This document shows positions 25,825-36,656 of a DNA stretch of 64,000 nt, piece after piece. Position 1 is the first letter of the stretch, and each line of letters begins with the position of its first letter. A program made the position numbers and the translations under genes. This stretch comes from Chryseobacterium oleae. GTDB taxonomy: Bacteria; Bacteroidota; Bacteroidia; Flavobacteriales; Weeksellaceae. Under the pieces are notes generated by a model. The model made no database searches. It was not told the origin of the DNA and was given only the letters and a program-made list of their open reading frames with translations. Location of the stretch: NCBI RefSeq assembly GCF_900115055.1, contig NZ_FOVD01000003.1:558001-622000 (forward strand), given 5' to 3'.

Positions 25825-27363
25825 ATGAAAAACCTCTACATGAGTATATTTGCTCTATGTACAATATTTAGTCATGCTCAGGAAGTAGCTTGGCAAAAAG
25901 ACATCAAATCGTCCACGCAGGATTTTTTGAGCCAAGTAACCACAACCATAGACCAGCAATACCTGATCTCAGGAAGTTCTATACAATCTAAAAAGCTTTC
26001 TACAGAAAACAAACAGAACAACGGCTACGATTTTCATTTAGTAAAACTTAATCAGCAGGGTGAAGAGGTCTGGGAAAAATATTTCGGGGGAAATAACCAT
26101 GACTATCTTTCATCTTCCATCGCTACCCAGGAAGGAGGCTTCCTTTTGGCAGGAACATCTTATTCAGGAAAAGGTCTTGATAAAAAAGAAGATTCAAAAG
26201 GTGGATCTGACATTTGGCTAATACGACTTAATGAATTTGGTGATGAATTGTGGCAGAAAACATTAGGATCAACATCCGATGAAGAAGTAAGATCGGTTAT
26301 CCAGTCCACTGATCTCGGATTTTTTGTGTCCGGAAATGTTCAAAGCTCATCTAAAGGCTACGGTTCCAAAGATGTTATAATTATAAAGCTCGACAAAAAT
26401 GGAAAAGAAGTCTCTCAATCAATTTTAGGAGGCAAAGGTCTTGATGAAGTCGAAAAGATAATCCCTACAAAGGACGGGGGTGTTTTGTTAGGGATTTATT
26501 CCAGAAGTAATATAGGAGGTTCGAAAAAGACCGAAATCTTTGGAGAAGGAGATTATTGGATTATAAAACTGAACAAAGATGGGAAAACTGAATGGGAAAA
26601 AAACTTTGGGGGAAAAGGTGACGACCATTTAAGAACTTTGGCACTGACTTCAAGTGGTTATCTAATTGGTGGGGAATCAAGATCTGGCAGATCTGGGAAT
26701 AAAACAGTTGAAATCGAAGAAGGCACCGATTTGTGGCTGATTTCTTTAAACGAAAAAGGTGAAGAAATCTGGCAGAAATCCTACAATTTTGGAAACAGGG
26801 ATATTTTGATGGGCATGAATGTCATTCATTCAGCAGATGATAAAACTTCAAAAGGAATTTTACTGGGCGGCTATACGCAGGCAGAAGGAAGAATAGAAAC
26901 CGATGATGAGACTTTCTGGATGCTGTATCTCAACGCTGAAGGAAATGAGCAGTGGAGAAAACATGTAAAAGGAGAATCCAGAAAAAGAGAAGAAAGACTT
27001 TCTGATATAAAGATGAATAGAGATGGTTCAATCATTTTAGCAGGAACCAGTGCAGAGGAGCTCGGAAGAGAGAACTGGAAAATTGTGAAGCTTGGAGATA
27101 AGCAGCTTGATCAGCTCATAGAAAAACAGGATATCAAAATTTATCCTAATCCTGTTTCTGACTATACTTATGTAGAAATTGGCTTTGATTTCAAAGAAGC
27201 GGATATTATCCTGTACGATATGGGTGGAAGGCAGATCCAAAGACTTAATACAAGAAATAAGGTAACAAAGATCAATACACAAAACTTAGTTCAGGGTGCT
27301 TATTTGGTAACTATAAAAACAGATACCAATAAAACTGGAACTGCTAAGATTATTAAAAAGTAA
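25825..27363 (+). CDS. T9SS-secreted repeat protein (propeller-like) with sorting domain
   Basis: This 512-residue protein has a signal peptide (residues 1-18, ending SHAQ) and about seven repeats of roughly 60 residues. Each repeat contains a strand such as DIWLIRLNEFGDELWQKTLG and a GG-GL-AGTS-like turn, giving a probable beta-propeller. The last about 75 residues, from IKIYPNPVSDYTYVEI to the Lys-Lys end, are a type A T9SS sorting domain, so it should reach the cell surface or medium. It is the first gene of the RHS operon, ten bases before the next gene. Confidence 0.85.
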   Translation: MKNLYMSIFALCTIFSHAQEVAWQKDIKSSTQDFLSQVTTTIDQQYLISGSSIQSKKLSTENKQNNGYDFHLVKLNQQGEEVWEKYFGGNNHDYLSSSIATQEGGFLLAGTSYSGKGLDKKEDSKGGSDIWLIRLNEFGDELWQKTLGSTSDEEVRSVIQSTDLGFFVSGNVQSSSKGYGSKDVIIIKLDKNGKEVSQSILGGKGLDEVEKIIPTKDGGVLLGIYSRSNIGGSKKTEIFGEGDYWIIKLNKDGKTEWEKNFGGKGDDHLRTLALTSSGYLIGGESRSGRSGNKTVEIEEGTDLWLISLNEKGEEIWQKSYNFGNRDILMGMNVIHSADDKTSKGILLGGYTQAEGRIETDDETFWMLYLNAEGNEQWRKHVKGESRKREERLSDIKMNRDGSIILAGTSAEELGRENWKIVKLGDKQLDQLIEKQDIKIYPNPVSDYTYVEIGFDFKEADIILYDMGGRQIQRLNTRNKVTKINTQNLVQGAYLVTIKTDTNKTGTAKIIKK

Positions 27364-27373
27364 AAAATAGATA

Positions 27374-30300
27374 ATGATAAGAAGATTAACAACATTATTT
27401 TTCATGCACATGTTTTTGCTGTGCTTTACCCAAACGAAGCCGGCAGAAAGTTATTCATTAATAAGAGGGGTAAATGAAAATGTTAATTTGAATACGGGTA
27501 CAGTAAATTTAAACTTGCCATTATTTGATATAACTGAAGGGAAATTTACACTAAATAATACATTAAATTATGAGTCAAGAGGGTTTGTTCCATATATAAC
27601 CCCAGCCTATGTTGGATTGAACTGGAATATGATTCAGTTTGGAAAAATAACAAGAGAATCAAGAAGAATAGATTTAACAACTACAAATCAAATTAACAGG
27701 CAAGTTTCCACTAGTGCTACAAGGGGTTCATCCATTCTTCCTAACTATGCGGCAGTTGGTATGCAGTATGAAAAATATGACTGTTTAACAACAAGTTTTG
27801 ATATAGGTAAATTAGAAATATATAATATTTCGGCTGTCGGCAATTCAGCACCAAAATCCAAAGTCCCTAACTCTTCGGAATCATACACGGCTAATCAAAA
27901 CAGTTTTGAGCCAGATAAATTTTATTTCGACTTTATGGGCTATAAAGGCTACTTTATTATAGACAACGATGGAAGGCCAATCGTATATTGCGAAAACGCA
28001 GTGTTAAAAGTAGATATCACAAATTATGGCTTTCATAATATTTTTGAAAATATAACTTTCTCTGAAATTAAATTAATGGATGATAAAGGAAATCAATTTT
28101 TCTTTGGAGGTGATAAGAATACTTTAGACATTAGCTTTAGTTTTAATACTGTAGAATATGAATCATGGGATCCTGAATTTGGCCCCTATAGCGGTGCTGC
28201 TAAAACCAAGACAAATTATATAGATTCTTGGTCATTAAAAAAAATTATTTTAAATGACGGTTCAGAAATTAACGCATATTACCAAGCATCAGATCTCACC
28301 GTACTAAATAACTATCGCAATACTGATAATTTAAAAGAATACATTTCAAATTTATCCTATGATAGCGAGCCAAACTTTCCCTCTAGACAAGAACTTATTA
28401 ATAGTAATGTAACTGCTGAAATAGTTGAAAGCTTTAATAATTCGATGCATAATACTCCCATTCCCAATACGTATTTATCATTAGAAACATGGACCAGGAA
28501 TTCTACATTGACGAAAAAAGCGGTTTTGGATAGTATTAAAATTGGAAACACAGTAGTTGATTATAAATACCAAAAAACAACAAATCCGTTAGAGCTAACC
28601 GGAAAGTATTTAACAGAAATAAATGTAAAAAGAAATTCTAATCTGGTAAAAAAAATTAATTTAGGCTATCAAAATTATGGTAACACTAACAAAAGAACTT
28701 TACTTACGAGTGTTCAGAATAGTGTCGGAGAGAATATATCTCTAGAATATTATAATACAGACGATTTTCCTCCATATATAAAAGCACATACTAATGATTT
28801 AGGCTTTTGGAATGGAGATATGAAAAATTATGGCCCCTATCCTACGGGGATCAACGGTTATTATGACTCTGGTATAGAAGATTTTACTGCATATGATACG
28901 GGTTTACTAAGAAAAATAACTTATCCTACAAAAGGAAGCACAAGTTATTTATATCAAAAAGGAGCTTATTCAAAGAAATATGCCGATGCTTTTGACTATA
29001 CTGACATGCCAAAACTAAAAGATGAAAATGGTGTTGTCAATGCTCCGGTGCTCTACAAGAAAATTGAAGTGGACAATAATAATCAAAATATAGAGACGGT
29101 TTATAAATATGAAAATGATAACGGTACAAATTCTGGAATTATAGAAGGATCTGTTGAATATCAAAGTATTAATGGATCATACTTAACTAGTAATCAAAAT
29201 TTAAACCCTAATTTAAATAGCCAGAATTCTCTACATTACAGCACAGTAACTGTTACCAATCCTCAACCGTGGAATGGCTACACCAAATACAGATTTACAG
29301 ACCGTATAACAAATCCAGATTCTTTAACAAATAAACTTTATAAATATGGTCCTTATGCCAAAGAGTTTCAAAATAGAGACTTATTATTTTTATCAAAGGC
29401 ATACGAAAGAGGAAAGATTATTAAAGAAGAATTGTATAATCTTCTTGGAATTAAAGTAAAAGAAACAGAATATAAATATAAAAATTTCTTAAAGAAACTT
29501 CCTACCATTGATTTACTGAATACAAACTGTAGTACTTGCAAGGCTTCTGATGCGAATTACTATGTTAAAGTAAATGATTATCCTTCTAATTACCATCTTC
29601 AGACTCAATATATTCCCGTACTACCATATCTACTGGTATCTCAAACCACTAGCGAAGATTTTGGTGGTTTTATGATGCCTTCGGAACTTATTGAAACCTC
29701 AAAAAAAATAACTTATTCGGATAATTTATACTTCAACAATGCACTTACTTACTGGCATCCTTTCCCAATAGAAGAAAAAATTATAAATAGCAAAGGTACA
29801 GCGATAAGGAAATATTTATACCCAACAGATCTTCTGAAAAATAGTCCCTGTCCAGCTGGGGGTTGTAATTCGAGCGATAATACTATTGTAGGCGGACAAT
29901 ATGAAATATATGAAAAAATGTTGAGTAAAAATATGTTACTCCCTCTCATCGAAATTACTAAAAACCCTCACGATAAATACACATTAAAAGAAAGTCTACC
30001 TTCATCTATAACATTACCAACTAGCGAATCGTTTGTGATAAAAAAGAAAAGGCAATCCTTACTTGATTCTAACTTAAGCTTTACAAGCTATAAGATACCT
30101 GTATCGGATGTAATTGATGATGTAAGTTATGAAGTTTATGATAATAAACTAAATGTTATCCAGGCGTCTATTAAGACAAGTATTCCTAATACAACAATTT
30201 ACGGTTATAATCAAACACTACCAATAGCGCAGATTGCAGGTATAACGTACGCACAACTCATGCAAATTTTTAATCTTCCCAATACGCCCACTGGATATTT

Positions 30301-31084
30301 AGGTTTAGATATTGTGAAAAAATCTGACCTAGATAAAAATTCCGAGACAGAGAATGTTTTACTGCTTGCTCTTGATAATTTTAGAACAAATTCTAATCTA
30401 GCAAATTATGAAATCACAACATATACATATGATCCACTTGTTGGGGTAACAACCGTTACAAGCCCTTCAGGAATAAAGGAAACTTACAAACGTGATTCTT
30501 TTCATAGGCTTAATAAGATATTAGATTCGGACAAAAATATTGTTAAGGAATATAATTACAATTATTCACTAGCTGAATTGTTCTATAATGGAGAGCAAAG
30601 TCGTGTTTTTAGTAAAACAGACTGTACTGTTGGATATTCACCTGCTTCTTATACATACACGGTTCCTCGAGGGATATATTCTTCTACAATAAGTGAAGCA
30701 GATGCCAATCAAAAAGCAATTACCGATATTAATACGAACGGACAGACAATAGCTAATCAAAATTTAGTATGTTCGCCAGGCTGCCCTATAACTCTTTATA
30801 ATGCAATTTCTGCAAGTTATATGAACATTTATTCAGTTGGCAATAAAGTGACTTTTCAATTGCAATTTAATTCAGGAAACGTTGTTCAATGGAATAACGG
30901 AGCAAGCATAGGAACAATGCAAGGTGATTGTAAGCCAGGACAATGGAAAACAATATATTATACTGAACCAAATTCAAATAGCTCCTGGCAAATACAAATT
31001 GACCCAATTGGTAATGTACAGGCAAAGTTGCTTTCAGGATTTGTCCCTAATACTATTAATTTTCAGTTTGAATTTTATAAATAA
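27374..31084 (+). CDS. Giant secreted RHS-operon protein with DUF5977 domain
   Basis: This 1236-residue protein begins with a signal peptide (hydrophobic residues about 7-19). Its long body has YD-like beta repeats (for example YKYQKTTNPLELTGKYLTEI) akin to RHS/insecticidal toxin shells. Near residues 1072-1135 lies a DUF5977-like segment (SKTDCTVGYSPASYTYTVP, STISEADANQKAITDIN), and a cysteine-containing beta domain ends the protein. It is encoded between the T9SS repeat protein and the RHS toxin protein and probably is exported with them or forms part of the toxin shell. Confidence 0.75.
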   Translation: MIRRLTTLFFMHMFLLCFTQTKPAESYSLIRGVNENVNLNTGTVNLNLPLFDITEGKFTLNNTLNYESRGFVPYITPAYVGLNWNMIQFGKITRESRRIDLTTTNQINRQVSTSATRGSSILPNYAAVGMQYEKYDCLTTSFDIGKLEIYNISAVGNSAPKSKVPNSSESYTANQNSFEPDKFYFDFMGYKGYFIIDNDGRPIVYCENAVLKVDITNYGFHNIFENITFSEIKLMDDKGNQFFFGGDKNTLDISFSFNTVEYESWDPEFGPYSGAAKTKTNYIDSWSLKKIILNDGSEINAYYQASDLTVLNNYRNTDNLKEYISNLSYDSEPNFPSRQELINSNVTAEIVESFNNSMHNTPIPNTYLSLETWTRNSTLTKKAVLDSIKIGNTVVDYKYQKTTNPLELTGKYLTEINVKRNSNLVKKINLGYQNYGNTNKRTLLTSVQNSVGENISLEYYNTDDFPPYIKAHTNDLGFWNGDMKNYGPYPTGINGYYDSGIEDFTAYDTGLLRKITYPTKGSTSYLYQKGAYSKKYADAFDYTDMPKLKDENGVVNAPVLYKKIEVDNNNQNIETVYKYENDNGTNSGIIEGSVEYQSINGSYLTSNQNLNPNLNSQNSLHYSTVTVTNPQPWNGYTKYRFTDRITNPDSLTNKLYKYGPYAKEFQNRDLLFLSKAYERGKIIKEELYNLLGIKVKETEYKYKNFLKKLPTIDLLNTNCSTCKASDANYYVKVNDYPSNYHLQTQYIPVLPYLLVSQTTSEDFGGFMMPSELIETSKKITYSDNLYFNNALTYWHPFPIEEKIINSKGTAIRKYLYPTDLLKNSPCPAGGCNSSDNTIVGGQYEIYEKMLSKNMLLPLIEITKNPHDKYTLKESLPSSITLPTSESFVIKKKRQSLLDSNLSFTSYKIPVSDVIDDVSYEVYDNKLNVIQASIKTSIPNTTIYGYNQTLPIAQIAGITYAQLMQIFNLPNTPTGYLGLDIVKKSDLDKNSETENVLLLALDNFRTNSNLANYEITTYTYDPLVGVTTVTSPSGIKETYKRDSFHRLNKILDSDKNIVKEYNYNYSLAELFYNGEQSRVFSKTDCTVGYSPASYTYTVPRGIYSSTISEADANQKAITDINTNGQTIANQNLVCSPGCPITLYNAISASYMNIYSVGNKVTFQLQFNSGNVVQWNNGASIGTMQGDCKPGQWKTIYYTEPNSNSSWQIQIDPIGNVQAKLLSGFVPNTINFQFEFYK

Positions 31085-31093
31085 CAAATAATC

Positions 31094-34000
31094 GTGAAAA
31101 AGAAAATAATATTCATAACTTCATTTTTTGCAGCGGTATTTTATAACTCGCAAGTTACTAATACAGAAAATTATGTACAAGAACGGACATATTTAGAACC
31201 TGTAGAAATTTCAAATCCAGATGCCAAGCAGATAAATACAGTACAATATTTTGATGGATTGGGACGGGCTAAGCAAATTGTGAACACTAAATCATCATCC
31301 TTAGGAAATGATGTTGTAACACATTTTGAATATAATGAATACGGTAAACAGACCAAGAGTTATTTACCAGTGCCTCAAGCAGGAAGTAAAAATGGAGGTT
31401 ATTATGAAACTCCACTTAATAATGCAAGTAGTATTTATGGATCAGAGAAGATCTATGCGGAAAAATTATCTGATTATTCGCCTCTAAATAGACCTTCACA
31501 AGATATAAGAGTTGGAAATGACTGGGCATTTAAACCCGTTTTTTATACATATAGTGTTAATAAAGATGGTGAAATAAAGAAATATACTGCGACATTTAAT
31601 TATGCAACATTCCAATCAAGTATAAGCTTAGGTGGAACATATGGGAATAATCAACTTTATAAGAATGTAATTATAGATGAAGATAACAATCAAACTATTG
31701 AGTTTAAAAATGGAGAAGGTCAGCTTATCTTACTTAGAAAAGTATTAAGTCCTTCAGAAAATGCAGATACTTATTATGTCTATAATGACTACAATCAGTT
31801 AGCTTTCGTAATACCTCCATTAGCCTCAAAAACCTCACAAGTTGATGCAGAAATATTAGACAATCTATGTTACCAATATAAATATGATAATAGGAATAGA
31901 CTCGTTGAAAAAAAGATTCCTGGAAATGCTTGGGAATATATGGTTTATGACAGGCAAAATAGACTGGTATTAACACAAGATGCAATATTAGGAAGTACAA
32001 ATAATAACTTCGCCAAAAAAGGATGGCTTTTTACTAAATATGACCAGTTTGGAAGAATTGTATATACTGGCTTCTTTGCAAATACAGCAACGAGAGCTGC
32101 TATGCAGACAGCTATTAATAGTATGAATGCAAATATAGGAAATAATGAAACTAGAAGCTCTACCCCGTTTGCAGCAAATGGATTGGACATATTTTATACT
32201 AAAAGTGCTTTTCCAACAGGAAGCATGACTGTATTAAGTGTCAATTATTATGATACTTATCCACCATTACCAGTCGGTGTTACATTACCTCCCTACATTA
32301 TCAATCAAGAGCAGGCTGTTTTAAAAGATGCTCTGGGATCCAGAAGTACAAAAAGCTTACCTGTTGCTTCCTATATTAAAAATATAGATGATGACAATTG
32401 GACAAAAAACTATACATGGTATGATTTGAAAGGACGCGTAATTGGCTCTCATTCGATTAACTACCTGGGAGGATATACAAAAAAAGAACTGCTATTGAAT
32501 TTTGCAGGTTCCAATAGGGAAACATATACCTATCATAAAAGAACTCCAAATGATATAGAGGTTAAAATAAAGGAAGTATTTGAATACGATAATCAAAATA
32601 GATTAATTTCTCACAAACACAGAGTTAACAATCATATAGAAGAGCCAGTAGCTATATTCAGTTACAATGAATTGGGACAATTAAAAAACAAGAAAATAGG
32701 AAAAGATTATAACGATTTTTCTAATCCATTACAGTCTATTGATTATAAATATAATATCAGAGGCTGGTTGACAGACATTAATGATCCAGATAATTTAGGC
32801 ACTGACTTTTTTGCTTTGAGATTAAAATATCAAAGTCCTCAGGACAGCCAATATGGAATTGCAAAATTTAATGGTAATATATCTGAAGTCGATTGGAAAA
32901 CCTCATCTGATGGTATACAAAGAAGATATGCATATAATTATGATTCGCTAAACCGGTTATTAAAAGGAACTTTTTTAACTCCAAATCTGTCCTCTCAATC
33001 TCAAAATCATTTTTATGATGAAGAAATAACTTATGATTTAAACGGCAATATAAAAACTTTAAATAGATTCCAAGCACCTCCATTAGGATCTTCAACTGCA
33101 TTACAAATTGATGAACTTGTCTATGATTATGAAATTTCTAATAAATCAAATAAGTTAATTAAGATTACTGATAATAGAAATAATACTTCTGGATATCCTA
33201 TCGGAGGAAATATTATTAGCTATGATTTAAATGGAAATATAACCAGTCAAAAAGATAAGGGTATTACAAATATTATTTATAATTATTTGAGCTTGCCTAA
33301 AGAGATTGTTGCTACACAAGGAAACACTAAATATTTTTATAATTCGAGTGGAGTAAAACTAAGAAAGACCTTTGAAACAAAAACAACTGATTACTTAGAG
33401 GGTTTTCAATATGAAAATGGCGTTCTAAAATTCATTCCTACAGGAGAAGGAATGTATAATTTTGAACGATCAGAATATATGTATGATTATAAAGACCAAT
33501 TAGGCAACGTACGACTTACTTTTGTTGCATCAGATGGCGGAGGTACTATTATTTTAAAAGAAAATAATTATTATCCTTTTGGTCTACTACATCAAGGATA
33601 TAATGGATTTGATAATCTAAGGGATTTTGACATTCCTTATAAGGATAAATATAATGGAAAGGAGCTTCAGGAAACGGGTATGTATGATTATGGAGCACGG
33701 TTTTATATGCCTGATCTTGGTAGATGGGGAGCCACTGACCCTTTGAGTGAATTACAATTTGCTGACAGTTCGTATTCATATGTTTTTGGAAATCCTATAA
33801 AATTTAATGATCCAACAGGTATGTTCGGAGAAGATCCTCCAACGAAAGGTTACTCTGCAAACAATCCAATTGATGTAGGTGAAATTGTACTGACAGGGAA
33901 TCGCAATTCCTCACTTTCCTTTATGGGTATTCAAAGTTTGAGTGCCTACCATTCTTCTCAGGACAGATTAGCAGCAGGGATTAGAGCAAGTAGGGCAGCT

Positions 34001-34597
34001 CTTGCGACGGAGAAATTTGAAAAAAACCTTGCGTTTGCTATAGGCACATTTGGAATGGGTGGAAGTAATCTGGTAGCCTCGGCAGGCTGGGCAACTTTTG
34101 ACACATGGCTAAGTTATCAAGAAGAATCTCTACAAGATAAAGCTGCACAAGTTCAAATGGCAGCATTAGTTCTCGTTGTTGTAAGAAAAGGTAATGGGAT
34201 ACAAAATTTATTAGTTACTCCTGATGCATCAAGAATTAATCTCGCTAATGGAATTACACGCTCTACTCCCTTAAGAATGGGCTCTGGAGAACTTATCAGT
34301 GCTGGATGGCAGCATGTAGTGGAGGGGCATTTTAATAGAGCTTTAGGAGGGACTAGATCTATTTTTAGTATAACTGAAGATAATTTGAAATCTGTACTAC
34401 AAAGCAAAACTGTAGTTGATGCACCTATAACAGCGCTAACTGGAGGACAATTTGTCAGGACTGTAGATACCGGTACAATTGTTGGGAATGTAGGTTTGAC
34501 ACATGGAGGAGGTCCTACTTCATGGATTAAAGTAATTACAGATTATAAAGGAAATTTAATAACAACATATCCGGTAACACCGCCAGTAATACCATGA
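31094..34597 (+). CDS. DUF6443/RHS-core polymorphic toxin
   Basis: This 1167-residue protein uses a GTG start, directly followed by a signal peptide (KKKIIFITSFFAAVFYNSQ). The N-terminal part matches DUF6443 (NTVQYFDGLGRAKQIV). The middle is made of YD repeats. The RHS core ends near residue 866-910 with YDYGARFYMPDLGRW and NPIKFNDPTGMFG. After it comes a variable module of about 255 residues. It has a hydrophobic, Ala/Gly-rich helix region and then GWQHVVEGHFNRA and SWIKVITDYKGNLITTYPV, which recall BECR-fold RNase toxins such as EndoU/colicin-E5 types. The toxin class is inferred. The next gene overlaps its stop. Confidence 0.8.
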   Translation: MKKKIIFITSFFAAVFYNSQVTNTENYVQERTYLEPVEISNPDAKQINTVQYFDGLGRAKQIVNTKSSSLGNDVVTHFEYNEYGKQTKSYLPVPQAGSKNGGYYETPLNNASSIYGSEKIYAEKLSDYSPLNRPSQDIRVGNDWAFKPVFYTYSVNKDGEIKKYTATFNYATFQSSISLGGTYGNNQLYKNVIIDEDNNQTIEFKNGEGQLILLRKVLSPSENADTYYVYNDYNQLAFVIPPLASKTSQVDAEILDNLCYQYKYDNRNRLVEKKIPGNAWEYMVYDRQNRLVLTQDAILGSTNNNFAKKGWLFTKYDQFGRIVYTGFFANTATRAAMQTAINSMNANIGNNETRSSTPFAANGLDIFYTKSAFPTGSMTVLSVNYYDTYPPLPVGVTLPPYIINQEQAVLKDALGSRSTKSLPVASYIKNIDDDNWTKNYTWYDLKGRVIGSHSINYLGGYTKKELLLNFAGSNRETYTYHKRTPNDIEVKIKEVFEYDNQNRLISHKHRVNNHIEEPVAIFSYNELGQLKNKKIGKDYNDFSNPLQSIDYKYNIRGWLTDINDPDNLGTDFFALRLKYQSPQDSQYGIAKFNGNISEVDWKTSSDGIQRRYAYNYDSLNRLLKGTFLTPNLSSQSQNHFYDEEITYDLNGNIKTLNRFQAPPLGSSTALQIDELVYDYEISNKSNKLIKITDNRNNTSGYPIGGNIISYDLNGNITSQKDKGITNIIYNYLSLPKEIVATQGNTKYFYNSSGVKLRKTFETKTTDYLEGFQYENGVLKFIPTGEGMYNFERSEYMYDYKDQLGNVRLTFVASDGGGTIILKENNYYPFGLLHQGYNGFDNLRDFDIPYKDKYNGKELQETGMYDYGARFYMPDLGRWGATDPLSELQFADSSYSYVFGNPIKFNDPTGMFGEDPPTKGYSANNPIDVGEIVLTGNRNSSLSFMGIQSLSAYHSSQDRLAAGIRASRAALATEKFEKNLAFAIGTFGMGGSNLVASAGWATFDTWLSYQEESLQDKAAQVQMAALVLVVVRKGNGIQNLLVTPDASRINLANGITRSTPLRMGSGELISAGWQHVVEGHFNRALGGTRSIFSITEDNLKSVLQSKTVVDAPITALTGGQFVRTVDTGTIVGNVGLTHGGGPTSWIKVITDYKGNLITTYPVTPPVIP

Positions 34598-35127
34598 GTC
34601 ATATTGTATTGAAAAAGTGGGAGCACTTAAAAAAGCAGATAATAGAGCGTACAGGAGATTTAGATGCATACGCTTTAGTTAATCTCCTATTAGACTGGGC
34701 GCTAGAAATAAAATTAATTAAAGACGTCCAAGTTAAAAAATATTATAAAGATTTTTTAGAAAATTATGAAAATTTAGAGATTGAAAATATCCTTTATACT
34801 GATGAGGTTTGGTATTCATGGGAAGAAATTATTCAAATTGATATTTTGAATTCTAATGTAAACTCTTATCAGAGAGCAATAGTAAAAGTTAGAGATATAC
34901 TTTTTAATCTTTTAGCATTTAAATCTAATAAAATATGTCCATGCTGTGAAGATGATAATTTACGTGTCTTTTTAGAAAAAGGTTCAGAAAGATTAGTTTT
35001 TGAATGCGATATTTGTCTATGTCTAGTTGACGAACATGGTAATAAATTAGAATCAGGCGGAATAGATCTTACTTTCGCCCCAATTTCTTTAATTAAATCT
35101 AAAAATATCGAGCCAAGCCCAATTTGA
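34594..35127 (+). CDS. Candidate immunity protein with zinc ribbon
   Basis: This 177-residue cytoplasmic protein overlaps the toxin gene by four bases (ATGA), the classic position of the immunity gene. The N-terminal two thirds are helical and acidic. Near the end are CPCC (about residue 115) and CDIC (about 137), a four-cysteine zinc-ribbon pattern. No named immunity family was recognised. Role is inferred from position. Confidence 0.6.
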   Translation: MSHIVLKKWEHLKKQIIERTGDLDAYALVNLLLDWALEIKLIKDVQVKKYYKDFLENYENLEIENILYTDEVWYSWEEIIQIDILNSNVNSYQRAIVKVRDILFNLLAFKSNKICPCCEDDNLRVFLEKGSERLVFECDICLCLVDEHGNKLESGGIDLTFAPISLIKSKNIEPSPI

Positions 35128-35379
35128 TTTACAATAAATTCTGTATTTCAATTAAGGCCTCTTATGTAAAATACTAAAGAAAGGATAATTATTGAAGTTC
35201 AAATAATTATACATTTGAATGCTATCACAAGATTATGCCATGGATGGATAGTTGTTCCAACGACCATAGGAGTAGTGGTTAATATTAAAAACGCACCTCT
35301 CTTTTCAAGCTAATTTGTATAATTACAATACTAGAGTAGCGAATAAATGTATATAACCTATATCCATTTGAGATAAGAT

Positions 35380-35404
35380 AAACCACCACATTAGTGGTGG
35401 TTTT
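35380..35404 (+). terminator. Terminator after the RHS operon
   Basis: AAACCACCAC and GTGGTGGTTT enclose a 4-base loop and are followed by TTTG. It lies about 250 bases beyond the immunity gene. Confidence 0.7.
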
Positions 35405-35566
35405 GTCATTTATAATTTGTCTATATTTATAAAGTCTTACTTTTATTTAAGCTTTACAAACAGACAAAGAATGTCGGTGCGAGATTGTGATTTTACTATG
35501 CATAATAATATTGTAAAGAAGACCACTTATATTAAAACCGTACATACCATCCGTCTGCATGCATGA

Positions 35567-35701
35567 ACCTTGTCTCTTGATGACCTCTCTGGAGAGCATT
35601 GGGAGCTCATACCTGTGCTTGAAAACAGGTACGTCATCTCCAACAAAGGAAGTGTAAAGCGTCTTACCCAATGGACCATAGGTAAAAATAAAACTTTTTA
35701 G
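35567..35701 (+). pseudogene. NUMOD4 gene fragment
   Basis: The plus strand reads LSLDDLSGEHWELIPV, then YVISNKGSVKRLTQWT and a stop, closely similar to the second NUMOD4 unit of the intact gene at 36657-37868 (LSLKNLPEEHWKPIPG, YMISDKGRIKRLSGWT). The rest of the gene is missing. It is a relic of a related gene. Confidence 0.7.
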
Positions 35702-35815
35702 AAAGAACGGTTAGATGCGGATTTATTTTATATCTTATTAAGTCAATTAGTGAAAATTGAAGCCAAATGAATCTTATTATTTATGTGTAATGATTAGGTG
35801 AACTATTTTATTGTC

Positions 35816-36419
35816 ATGAAAACTTCTGTAAATTTTAAAGCAGTCAAAATAGATTCCGAAGCACGCAATTTCAGACGAAAAACCTTCGATTATATAAGAA
35901 AGGATCTGACAGGAAAAAATGAATACTGCGTAGAAAATAAAATTTCAGATAGGTTTAAATCAATAGAAGTCTACTATAAGGAAAAATCCAGAAAAAATAA
36001 TCAAAGCAACAAAAATATATTTTCAATATCCAGAATGACAGACATTTCAAATTATTATAAAATTAATAACATGACTTTCAGACCTAAGTTAGAATACAGC
36101 AATAATGAACATAGAGCTAGCAAAGAGTTTACGATTAAGAAGGAAGGGACTATTATCAGCATTTTTACTATTTTTTAATATAGTCAAAATTTTTAACATC
36201 AACTAAAAACAGGAAAAATTTACTTTTAACACTGGAAAAAAAATTATTGCTGAAAATTTATATAATAATTTATATAATAATTTATATAATTACTTAACAA
36301 TTGAAAAGGATCAGGAAGAGTTTAAAAAGAAAGTCAAAGGAGCAGTTGATAAATTGGAGTTTAAACCTTTTAAAAGTCCTTTAGACGAAAAATTAAATAA
36401 CATAGACCCTATAATTTAG
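35816..36419 (+). pseudogene. Decayed mobilization/relaxase-like gene
   Basis: From the ATG at 35816, VNFKAVKIDSEARNFRRKTF, DYIRKDLTGKNEY and KISDRFKSIE resemble the N-terminus of Bacteroidota plasmid mobilization/relaxase proteins, but the frame stops at 36178 after 120 residues with no catalytic part. A separate open stretch without an ATG (about 36206-36419) reads FTFNTGKKIIAEN, then KDQEEFKKKVKGAVDKLEF and a stop, perhaps the same or a neighbouring lost gene. It includes three copies of TTTATATAATAA-like units near 36255-36290. Assignment to a relaxase rests on pattern memory only. Confidence 0.4.
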
Positions 36420-36656
36420 GGGTATCCTTTTAATAAGTTAAAAAAACACGAGATAGCATTACCCATGGAAGTTTAAATACTCCCGAAATAATGGTCTCAA
36501 AAACTCCATTCAGTAAGTTACAATATTAAGCACTCAATTAACGTAATTTTTCACACTACCACATTCCCTGTTTTTCCGGAACATAATTTTTATTTTTGTT
36601 CTACCAAAACTTTAGCTTACAGAAAAGAAACAGCAATAAAAGAAATTTTTCAATCT

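Noticed and set aside
35447..35671. Minus-strand 74-codon frame
   Set aside because: It is the antisense of the NUMOD4 relic, which reads as real protein on the plus strand.
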